Shown piece after piece: positions 9,301-15,106 of a DNA stretch of 33,235 bases. This DNA comes from Planctomycetales bacterium (GTDB lineage: Bacteria > Planctomycetota > SZUA-567). Below the pieces are notes generated by a model. It made no database searches. It was not told where the DNA came from and saw only the letters and a list, made by a program, of their open reading frames with translations. Location of the stretch: the NCBI GenBank assembly GCA_025997475.1, contig BNUQ01000019.1, positions 1 to 33,235 of the forward strand, given 5' to 3'. The position numbers and the translations under genes are program-made. Position 1 is the stretch's first letter; each line of letters opens with the position of its first letter.

Positions 9301-10549
9301 CGCCGAAAAAGTCGCGGAAATTCGCGACGCCTATCCGACGCCGCGCGCGCGTCTCGCGGCGGTGTTTGAATGGGTAACGCAGGAGGTCCGCAATCACGAC
9401 TGGGCGTTCGGCGTGCACGGCTTTAAGCCCTACAGCGCCGGCGCGATTTTCACCCGCCGCTTCGGCGACTGCAAAGACAAAACCACGCTGATTAACGTGA
9501 TGGCGCGGGCGCTCGGCTTGACCGCGTATCCGGTGTTGATTTACGCGACCGACGCCGACGAGGGACGCGGCAACGAAGACCTGACCTTGCCGTTGCTCGG
9601 ACATTTCAACCATTGCATTTCGGTCGTCGAACTCGACGGACAAAAATTATTCCTCGACGGCACGATGGATTTCCGCGCGCTCGGCAGTGTGCCGTTTTCG
9701 ATACAGGGCGCGCAGGCGGTCATCGTGCGCGCCGACGGCGCGGAAATCACGGCGACGGCGCCGTATCGCGCCGCCAACAACGTCTGGCACGAAAACACGA
9801 TGCTGACGTTGGAGCCGTCCGGCGACGCCGAAATGGAAGTGGATTTTTCCGGACGCGGACAAACGGCGTTTTTTCTCCGCGCGTGGTTTCGCGACGAAAA
9901 CACCTGGGACGACGTGCTGAAAATTATCGCCGGTGAAAAATACGGACACGTCGCGGCGGGCGTGGTGAACAATGTCGCCGTCGATATGGCGGAGGCGACG
10001 GACACGAGTATCGCCGATACAAGTATCGCAGATACAAGCATCGCCGATGCAAGCGACGCGGACGCCAAGGTTGCCAGCGGCGCGGATGCCGCGGCGGACG
10101 CGGCGAGTTTGGACGGGCGGTTGCGCTTGCGGAATTACGCGAAAGAAGCGGCGAACAGCGTGTTGTGCCGCGTGCCGGCGCCGTTGCTCGCGGGAAAATT
10201 TTGTTACGACGGCGCGACGCCGGCGAGTTGGACGGAAGCGTTCGCGCCCCATTCGCGACGCGATTGCGACGTGGTGTTGCCGGCGTTGCTGACTATTCGG
10301 CGCACCGTCGTCATCAATTTCCCCGAAACGTGGGAATTAACCAACGCGCTCAATCCGTTGACCGTCACGGAGAAATTCGGGTCGCTGAAAGTTAGTTTTA
10401 TCGCGGACACCGACTCGCTCGAAATCACCTATGAATTGCGACTGACGGCGGCGCGAATTGCGGCGGCGGATTATCCGGCGTTCCGCCGGTTCTGCCTCGC
10501 CGCCGATAAATTGACGCGCTGGGATTTGCGCTTCGTGCCGCAACCTTAA
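6365..10549 (+). CDS. Very large exported TPR / DUF3857 / transglutaminase-like protein
   Basis: A 1394-residue protein. A signal peptide (NKLAVRTFFLWLSLFGGAFFAA, residues ~2-23) is followed by an Ala/Glu/Ser-rich low-complexity region to ~75. A helical segment then leads to a beta-rich, jelly-roll-like module around 220-370 (FLILGPFANERGY, IALRVGAADSLAIFVNGTEVF), which resembles carbohydrate- or galactose-binding folds. TPR-like helices span ~415-720. A DUF3857 beta domain follows (~760-940), then a transglutaminase/protease-fold domain with the triad Cys1036 (GDCKDKTTL), His1083 (FNHC) and Asp1098 (LDGT). The C-terminal part is beta-rich and contains a short ADTSI tandem repeat. DUF3857-transglutaminase proteins are periplasmic or surface proteins of unknown substrate. 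It lies directly after tatA, but the signal peptide lacks a twin arginine, so Sec export is likelier. Domain limits are estimates. Confidence 0.88.
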   Translation: MNKLAVRTFFLWLSLFGGAFFAAETAADNSVEKTAEASAASAETFAAATAENSAAANAVNEVAAESSADRAAGDNLADNDAASSSAEPLSHLRAAEDFFARGEFLSAQLEYQNALASIAATASSPASVAQATPTPENAAAKDVAPKDVSPDDGAVAEFLIGKLTALSALTGDAADFAAVLDRLIAAPRFPAVNKLFAIRAAAETALRRGDRAAAEKFTADLNLQRDFLILGPFANERGYAFAQDLVNETGLPDFAAVYDGKKNPLRWRPFHSTDPLAYLDFTSLLQPADETLAYAALFLEVDEAQSIALRVGAADSLAIFVNGTEVFREDLDRQARFGQVNFAVPAQKGLNLILCKVGQAAADWGLMLALTAPDGSPLTGVKNVTAAVAQNPARTADVQLMPTVVEDCELGGLAALKKQIDAAPRDARARYFYAMLLAQRQILGDYSPALRQLLMQAMRLAPREAIYPLALAEVSDETSRPLIDRDENMRRLALLKVLDLSPRHVVALTALAEYYLNSLGSPERAGEYLDRALAAAPLSPLANVAQAEIYLRRGWETRALTLMENLAKRHPHFPAVRQKYAEVLLRNGQAAAALNVELALLKNNRRQRDLVRDAANISRGFGEVAAAAQLWRDYLDLQPEDLTARLALAEILIGDAAGDKQEAENFINETLTLAPQAATLYELRGRLHLANGSAAAAEADFTTALTLDPTLGKTRDYLKYRGKVLPELLTEIPDLAEFVAPLAEQVASAATGGDRLIYWREQIDELHADGTKRRGYRTLYKILTPAGAEKTRRAPVWYDPENETVRFLAARVLTEDGSVNEAQIVPAARNAAGFAPGDTQQVAMAVFPALNRGDVVEVAYIVEQNRPDFFGDYFGYTHRFRQDEFTAVSRYALVAPPDKKLFFHAANGAAETAPRTLPDGKREWTWELKNLPPLPAENYAPPAKELSPTIAVSTFQDWNALARWYWGLIKSQQLETPEIAEKVAEIRDAYPTPRARLAAVFEWVTQEVRNHDWAFGVHGFKPYSAGAIFTRRFGDCKDKTTLINVMARALGLTAYPVLIYATDADEGRGNEDLTLPLLGHFNHCISVVELDGQKLFLDGTMDFRALGSVPFSIQGAQAVIVRADGAEITATAPYRAANNVWHENTMLTLEPSGDAEMEVDFSGRGQTAFFLRAWFRDENTWDDVLKIIAGEKYGHVAAGVVNNVAVDMAEATDTSIADTSIADTSIADASDADAKVASGADAAADAASLDGRLRLRNYAKEAANSVLCRVPAPLLAGKFCYDGATPASWTEAFAPHSRRDCDVVLPALLTIRRTVVINFPETWELTNALNPLTVTEKFGSLKVSFIADTDSLEITYELRLTAARIAAADYPAFRRFCLAADKLTRWDLRFVPQP
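10001..10066 (+). repeat. 15-bp coding minisatellite (DTSIA repeats)
   Basis: About three and a half tandem 15-bp units, GAYACRAGYATCGCM-like, encode DTSIADTSIADTSIADASDA. They lie between the transglutaminase domain and the C-terminal beta region of the large exported protein and keep the frame open. Confidence 0.8.
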
Positions 10550-10645
10550 AGAATTAAAAATTAGAAATTAAGTAGCGATTCTCAAAATGGCGCGAAGCGA
10601 ATTAAAAACTCGTGTTACGCGATTTTGATAATTTATTCCGACAGC

Positions 10646-10907
10646 CGCGCTGAAAGCGCGAAACATATCAGCCTATGGTAAGCGGCGACGCGCTATCAGC
10701 CGCGCCACCATAGGTAAAGACGGCGCGAAGCGCCAACCGCAATTGGACGGTTCGCCGCGTTTTGGCGAACCGCTCTCGCCGCCGCCGCGTTTGCCGCCTA
10801 ACGGCGGGACTGTCGGATGGTTTTATCAATCAACCGCCACCCAGGGGGGCGGCACGGTAGAGCGTGTGCCTTACCCTGGGCTGATATATTTCGCCCTTTC
10901 AGGGCGA
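10646..10907 (+). repeat. ~262-bp inverted-repeat-bounded element, copy 1
   Basis: The ends CTGAAAGCGCGAAACATATC and GATATATTTCGCCCTTTCAG are imperfect inverted repeats. The interior is a chain of small hairpins, including GACGGTTCGCCGCGTTTTGG, CCGCCTAACGGCGG and the CCTTACCCTGGGCTGATAT end. A second copy, in the opposite orientation, is at 31113-31380. The remaining part of the 371-bp gap (10550-10645) is AT-rich with a 7-nt rhythm (AATTAAAAATTAGAAATTAAG) and the ACTCGTGTTACGCG motif seen in other gaps. No gene is supported here. Confidence 0.75.
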
Positions 10908-10920
10908 TTAACGGAAAAAA

Positions 10921-12015
10921 ATGATTTTAGAACTGATTACCTCCTTGGGCGCGGGCGGCGCCGAGCGCGTGGTGTTTGAATTGGCGACGCGCCTGCCGCA
11001 GGTCGCGGTCGCGGCGTTGGACGGGCGCGGCGTTTTTGCCGACCGACTTCGCGCGCGCGGCGTCGCCGTGTATGACTTAGGCGCGCGGCGCAAAACCGAT
11101 GTTGCGGTCATTTGGCGGTTGCGCCGATTATTGCGCGAACTTCGCCCGCGCGTTTTGCACACGCACCTTTTTCACGCCAATCTTGTCGGGCGGCTCGCCG
11201 CCGCCGGACTGCCGATGCCGGTGCTGTCCACCTGCCACATTATGGAAACCCGCCCGCGCCCGTGGCACTTTTTTCTTGACCGTCTCACCGCGCGTTTTGC
11301 CGCCGGCGAGGTCTGCGTGTCGCAAGCCGTCGCCGATTTTCAGCGGCAAAAAACCGGCTTGCCCGCCGAATTTTTTCCGGTGATTTACAACGGCATTGAC
11401 TTGGAAAAATTCCGCCCCGCCGCCGACCGCGAAGCGTTGCGGCGCGAATTAAATTTTCCCGCAATGCCCACGGTCGGTTTTTTAGGACGGCTCGCGCCGC
11501 AAAAAGGCGTCGATATTTTTATCCGCGCGATTGCCGCATTGATGCTCCGCACGCCGGATATTGCCGCGCCGGTCGCGTGGGTCGTCGGCGGCGCGGGAAG
11601 CGAAGAGAGAAAATTACGCGAACTCGCGGCGGACTTAAATTTGCCGCAGATTCTTTTTTGCGGGGAAATCGCCGCGCCGGAAAAATTTTTGGCGGCGCTC
11701 GATATTGCGGTGATGCCGTCGCGCTACGAAGGGTTCGGCTTGGTCGCGGCGGAAGCGCAGTCCTGCGGCGCGGCGGTCGTCGCCACCGATTTGCCGCCGC
11801 TTCGCGAAATCGTCGCCGACGGCGAAAACGGTTTATTGACGCCGCCGGACGCCAATGACCTCGCCGCCGCGTTGCAAAAATTATTGGTCAATCCCGACCT
11901 TCGCCGCCGCCTCGCCGTCGCCGGACAACAATCCGCGCGGCGCTTTGAGGTCGGGAAAATGGCAAACGAATACCGGCGACGGTTGGAAAGAACAGAGTTA
12001 AGAGTTGAAAGTTGA
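10921..12015 (+). CDS. Glycosyltransferase family 4 protein
   Basis: A 364-residue GT-B fold glycosyltransferase that should transfer a sugar from a nucleotide donor to a lipid or glycan acceptor at the cytoplasmic face of the membrane. The N-terminal domain begins MILELITSLGAGGAERVVFEL, the GT4 glycine-rich loop. The GT1 domain (PF00534) has GFLGRLAPQKGVDIF, VVGGAGSEERKLREL, and the donor-site E-x7-E motif EGFGLVAAE within MPSRYEGFGLVAAEAQSCG, followed by LLTPPDANDLAAAL. Length is normal. ATG 10921 opens directly on the family N-terminus, but no Shine-Dalgarno is visible. The dispersed element at 10646-10907 ends 13 nt before the start codon. The last codons are made from a 7-nt repeat array. 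Substrate is unknown; an epimerase gene follows on the same strand. Confidence 0.92.
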   Translation: MILELITSLGAGGAERVVFELATRLPQVAVAALDGRGVFADRLRARGVAVYDLGARRKTDVAVIWRLRRLLRELRPRVLHTHLFHANLVGRLAAAGLPMPVLSTCHIMETRPRPWHFFLDRLTARFAAGEVCVSQAVADFQRQKTGLPAEFFPVIYNGIDLEKFRPAADREALRRELNFPAMPTVGFLGRLAPQKGVDIFIRAIAALMLRTPDIAAPVAWVVGGAGSEERKLRELAADLNLPQILFCGEIAAPEKFLAALDIAVMPSRYEGFGLVAAEAQSCGAAVVATDLPPLREIVADGENGLLTPPDANDLAAALQKLLVNPDLRRRLAVAGQQSARRFEVGKMANEYRRRLERTELRVES

Positions 12016-12028
12016 AAGTTGAAAGAAA
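11994..12028. repeat. Heptad-period array (AGAGTTG/AAAGTTG units)
   Basis: Five 7-nt units (AGAGTTA, AGAGTTG, AAAGTTG twice, AAAGAAA) start inside the last codons of the GT4 gene and run past its TGA, so the array supplies the protein's C-terminal residues and the stop codon. Confidence 0.7.
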
Positions 12029-12051
12029 TAACGCGAAACGCGGCAAATAAA

Positions 12052-12114
12052 ATTCCCCTCTACGGAGGAGTGGCATCGCGACGCTCCGGTTCTATGTCGC
12101 GATGACGGGGTGGT
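12052..12114 (+). repeat. Dispersed ~63-bp GGAGTGGCATCGCGACGC repeat, copy 2
   Basis: It matches 2497-2559 over its length, with the shared block TGGCATCGCGACGCTCCGG followed by TTCTATGTCGCGA and ending ACGGGGTGGTTG. It lies in the 420-bp gap between the glycosyltransferase and epimerase genes, which otherwise holds the next repeat and a promoter. Confidence 0.7.
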
Positions 12115-12132
12115 TGCTCTTTTTTCTCGCGG

Positions 12133-12298
12133 TATTCAATTGCCACGCCTTTTAAGGCGTGGTGGGCGGTTAAAAAAATAAAAGGGCTTTAGCCCAGAAT
12201 AAAGATTTCAATCGGCTTTAGCCGAATTTTCGTTTGGGCTAAAGCCCATTCTTTAGTGAGAACACCGACCACGCGCTAAAGCGCGTGGCAATTGAATA
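12133..12298. repeat. TATTCAATTGCCACGC inverted-repeat element, copy 1 (166 bp)
   Basis: The perfect 16-bp terminal inverted repeat TATTCAATTGCCACGC sits at both ends. Each end also carries its own hairpin (CACGCCTTTTAAGGCGTG; CACGCGCTAAAGCGCGTG), and the interior has GGGCTTTAGCCC, CGGCTTTAGCCG and GGGCTAAAGCCC stems. A shorter copy is at 14774-14889. No coding capacity. Confidence 0.85.
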
Positions 12299-12358
12299 GA
12301 GCGCCCCAGATATTTCTCTCCGTGCTTTCGCGCGAAATAATTTCCACATACTCTTTCA

Positions 12359-12387
12359 TTCGTAATTTTTAATTCATCGGCTACAAT
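12359..12387 (+). promoter_or_regulatory. Possible promoter of the epimerase gene
   Basis: TACAAT at 12382-12387, 48 nt before the epimerase start, is the same -10 hexamer as upstream of gap and metK. The -35 region at 17-nt spacing, TTCGTA, is weak. Confidence 0.35.
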
Positions 12388-12435
12388 CCCGTTTTTTCCG
12401 CGACCGGCGAACTTTTTTTATTGGGGAGAAATGCT

Positions 12436-13392
12436 ATGGCTCAAACGGCGTTAATTACCGGCGGCGCCGGTTTCATCGGCAGTCATTTGGCGGAATTGTT
12501 GATTGAGCGCGGCTGGCACTGCGTCGTGTTGGACGACCTCTCGACCGGTCGCCGGAGCAATTTGGCGGCGCTCGACGGCAACCCGCGTTTTCGTTTCGTC
12601 AACGGCGTTGTCGAAGACCGCGTCATCACCAGCGCGCTCGTCAAAGACGCCGACGCCGTCTTTCACCTTGCCGCCGTCGTCGGCGTCAAAAAAGTGATGG
12701 AAAACACCGTCGGCACCATCAACCGCAACTTGGACGCCACGCGGACGTTGCTCGACGCCTGCGCCGTTTTCGGCAAGCGGACGGTGATTGCCTCGACCAG
12801 CGAGGTCTATGGCGAAAATCCGCAGGCGACCTTCGTCGAAGACGCCGCGTCCATCATCGGCAACAGCAAGCACCGCCGCTGGTGCTACGCCGCCGCGAAA
12901 CTGCTCGACGAATTTTACGCCTACGCGCATTTTCACGCCGACGGTTTGCCGGTAACGATTGTGCGTCTGTTCAACACCGTCGGACCGCGACAGGTCGGGC
13001 GCTACGGCATGGTCGTGCCGAATTTCATCGCCGCGGCGAAAGAGGGACGCCCGCTCATCGTCCACGGCGACGGCTCGCAGTCGCGCTGTTTTACCGCCGT
13101 GCGCGAGGTCGCGCGCGCCATCGCCGATTTAAGCGAAAAACCGCAGACCGCCGGCAACACCTACAACATCGGCAACAATCAGGAAATCACCATCGCCGAC
13201 TTGGCGAAGTTGGTCATCAAATTAACCGGCAGTCCGTCGCCGATTATCTATCGCAGTTATGCGGAAATTTTCGGCGAGAATTTTGTCGATTTGCAACACC
13301 GCCGCCCGGACTCGACGGCGTTACGCGAGGCGTTGGGCTACGCGCCGCAAACACCGCTGACGGCGGTGTTGGAAGAACTAATTAACAATTAA
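12436..13392 (+). CDS. NAD-dependent nucleotide-sugar epimerase/dehydratase (extended SDR)
   Basis: A 318-residue extended short-chain dehydrogenase/reductase. The NAD-binding motif TGGAGFIGSH is at the N-terminus, with VLDDLSTGRRSNL after beta-2. The catalytic site is STSEVYG plus Y-A-A-A-K in WCYAAAKLLDEF, followed by LFNTVGPRQ and the GDGSQSRCF substrate segment. These are features of UDP-glucose 4-epimerase / UDP-glucuronate decarboxylase / dTDP-sugar enzymes that make precursors for surface glycans. The exact substrate cannot be told from sequence. ATG 12436 follows GGGGAG at 12423-12428; the TTG at 12421 overlaps this ribosome site and is unlikely. The C-terminus (EELINN) runs into an AACAATT heptad array, which provides the stop. 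It probably works with the upstream glycosyltransferase in exopolysaccharide or LPS-type synthesis (inference). Confidence 0.92.
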   Translation: MAQTALITGGAGFIGSHLAELLIERGWHCVVLDDLSTGRRSNLAALDGNPRFRFVNGVVEDRVITSALVKDADAVFHLAAVVGVKKVMENTVGTINRNLDATRTLLDACAVFGKRTVIASTSEVYGENPQATFVEDAASIIGNSKHRRWCYAAAKLLDEFYAYAHFHADGLPVTIVRLFNTVGPRQVGRYGMVVPNFIAAAKEGRPLIVHGDGSQSRCFTAVREVARAIADLSEKPQTAGNTYNIGNNQEITIADLAKLVIKLTGSPSPIIYRSYAEIFGENFVDLQHRRPDSTALREALGYAPQTPLTAVLEELINN

Positions 13393-13836
13393 CAATTAAC
13401 AATTTACAATTGTTGACTCGTGTTACGCGCTCAAAAAAAACGTAACTTATTTGAAAAATAAAACTCCTTAAAAAACGCCGTAGGCGTTTAATGTGAATAA
13501 CCCCGACCAAGCGACACGCGCCATCGTCGCGCAGGTCGGGGATAACGCCGACCAATCACCGAACCCCGATAGGGGTTTAACAAATAGTTCAACCCCTCTC
13601 GGGTTTGAGATTGGCGGGGACGCTTTTCCCCGAGTTGCGCGGCGGAAACGCCTCGCCGCTCCACCATTATTCACATTAAGCCCATAGCGGGGTTTTTAGC
13701 GGAGTCGTTGATGGTAAAATCTCGTAACATTGAGTGGTTGAGTTTGATTTTCCAATTCGTCCGGCGAAATTGATAATGGAGCGAAGCGACCTCCACCCTT
13801 GTTAATTGTTAATTGTTAATTTTCAATTGTTAATTG
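13379..13836. repeat. Composite repeat bounded by inverted AACAATT heptad arrays
   Basis: The left array (13379-13412, AATTAAC units) and the right array (13800-13836, GTTAATT units) are inverted relative to each other. They enclose the motifs CTCGTGTTACGCG and GGAGCGAAGCGACCTCCACC, as in other arrays, plus a nested element at 13488-13679. The left array begins within the last codons of the epimerase gene and the right array ends 22 nt before epsC, so it fills the whole gap. A short open frame inside it is repeat-derived. Confidence 0.65.
13488..13679. repeat. 192-bp element with TTAATGTGAATAA terminal inverted repeats
   Basis: A perfect 13-bp TTAATGTGAATAA at 13488-13500 pairs with TTATTCACATTAA at 13667-13679. 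The interior contains the hairpins GGTCGG...CCGACC and ACCCC-GATA-GGGGT followed by TTAACAAATAGTTCAACCCC. There is no coding region. It appears nested inside the heptad-array composite. Confidence 0.65.
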
Positions 13837-13858
13837 CCGACCGAAGGGAGGCGAAACC

Positions 13859-14758
13859 GTGTCCGCAACCTTGTCCGCCGTGCTGGCGGAATTATTGGCA
13901 ACCTACGACGACGATGTCGGCATCAATCGCACCGAGCGGCACGACTTGCCGCGCGCGCAAGCGGTGAAGCAGGCGCTGTCGCTGTTGTTCGACGTGCTGT
14001 TCCCCGGCTTCTCCGGTTCCGGTCATCCGGTAACCGAAGACAATCTCAACTATCATTTGGGCGACCTGCTCAACCACGTGTCGCGCGAATTGTCCGCCGA
14101 AATCGAACGGGCGATTCGTTACAGTTGCCGCACCAAGCATTGCGAACAATGCCAAGTGCCAACCCAATCGGCGGCGATAGTGCAAAAATTTTTAGCCGCG
14201 TTGCCGCGACTGCGCGCCGTGATTAAAACCGACGTGCAAGCCGGTTACGACGGCGACCCGGCGGCGCAAAGCATCGACGAGGTGATTGTCAGTTACCCCG
14301 GCGTGATGGCGACGACGACGCACCGCTTGGCGCACGAATTGTTTATGCTCGGCGTGCCGCTGATTCCGCGGATGTGGAGCGAACACGCGCACAGTATCAC
14401 CGGCATCGACATTCACCCCGGCGCGACCATCGGCAAAAGTTTTTTCATCGACCACGGCACCGGCACCGTCATCGGCGAAACGTGCGTCATCGGCGAGCGC
14501 GTGCAACTTTATCAAGGCGTAACGTTAGGCGCCCTGTCGCCCGCCGACGGACAAAAACTCCGCGGACAGCGCCGCCATCCGACGATTGAAGACCACGTCG
14601 TCGTCTATGCCGGCGCGACGATTTTGGGCGGCGACACGGTCATCGGACACGATTCGATGATTGGCGGCAACGTCTGGCTCACCGCCAGCGTCCCGCCCTA
14701 TTCGCGCGTCGTCCTGCCGCAAGCCGACCTCAACATCATCACGCATAACGCGAAATGA
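13859..14758 (+). CDS. epsC: Serine O-acetyltransferase (EpsC/CysE family)
   Basis: A 299-residue enzyme that acetylates serine with acetyl-CoA to O-acetylserine, the first step of cysteine synthesis. The N-terminal helical domain runs to ~150. The left-handed beta-helix of hexapeptide repeats follows, with the hallmark ITGIDIHPGATIGKSFFIDH, GTGTVIGETCVIGERV and QGVTLGALS. The segment PRMWSEHAHSITG, carrying the catalytic histidines, matches serine acetyltransferase and not other hexapeptide acyltransferases. The long N-terminus with a cysteine-rich YSCRTKHCEQC stretch is seen in EpsC-type forms. The start is GTG 13859, preceded by GAAGGGAGGCGAAACC, a strong ribosome site; no ATG fits as well. 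A cysteine synthase gene is not adjacent. Confidence 0.93.
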   Translation: MSATLSAVLAELLATYDDDVGINRTERHDLPRAQAVKQALSLLFDVLFPGFSGSGHPVTEDNLNYHLGDLLNHVSRELSAEIERAIRYSCRTKHCEQCQVPTQSAAIVQKFLAALPRLRAVIKTDVQAGYDGDPAAQSIDEVIVSYPGVMATTTHRLAHELFMLGVPLIPRMWSEHAHSITGIDIHPGATIGKSFFIDHGTGTVIGETCVIGERVQLYQGVTLGALSPADGQKLRGQRRHPTIEDHVVVYAGATILGGDTVIGHDSMIGGNVWLTASVPPYSRVVLPQADLNIITHNAK

Positions 14759-14773
14759 AATCGTTTGTTGCTC

Positions 14774-14889
14774 TATTCAATTGCCCCGCGCTTTAGCGCG
14801 TGGATGGAATGAGACCGCATCTTTATTTTGGGCTAAAGCCCATTTTTTTTGACCGCCGACCACGCCTTAAAAGGCGTGGCAATTGAATA
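14774..14889. repeat. TATTCAATTGCC inverted-repeat element, copy 2 (116 bp)
   Basis: TATTCAATTGCCCCGC at the left end and GCGTGGCAATTGAATA at the right end are inverted with one mismatch. The hairpins CGCGCTTTAGCGCG, GGGCTAAAGCCC and ACGCCTTAAAAGGCGT match the parts of copy 1 at 12133-12298, but the middle is shorter. Confidence 0.8.
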
Positions 14890-14905
14890 CCGCAAAAAAT
14901 AAAGC

Positions 14906-14965
14906 AACCACCCCGTCAACCGCTGATAGAGCGTCGCGGTTGCCACCCCTCCGTAGAGGGGAATT
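14906..14965 (-). repeat. Dispersed ~63-bp repeat, copy 3 (reverse orientation)
   Basis: The reverse complement matches copies at 2497 and 12052 (CCACCCCGTCAACCGC...TTGCCACCCCTCCGTAGAGG). A degenerate tandem partner follows at about 14971-15060 (CCGCCACCCCGTCAATCGGC). Together with the element at 14774 this accounts for the 348-bp gap before the chemoreceptor; no gene is supported. Confidence 0.65.
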
Positions 14966-15106
14966 AAGAGCCGCCACCCCGTCAATCGGCGATAGAACCG
15001 CCGCTTGCCCCCCTTGCCATAAAGGGAGAAAAAAAGGGTCGCCATCCCTCCCGCGGACGGCGCCCCTATTTTTTACCGGTGATAATTGCGGTAATTGCGG
15101 CACTTC

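Noticed and set aside
10743..10979. 78-codon open frame reading PYPGLIYFALSGR
   Set aside because: It is translated from the dispersed ~262-bp element; the inverted copy near 31.2 kb gives a similar translation, so the similarity is at DNA level.
13493..13687. 64-codon open frame
   Set aside because: It lies inside the TIR-bounded repeat element, lacks a ribosome site and has a repeat-like composition.
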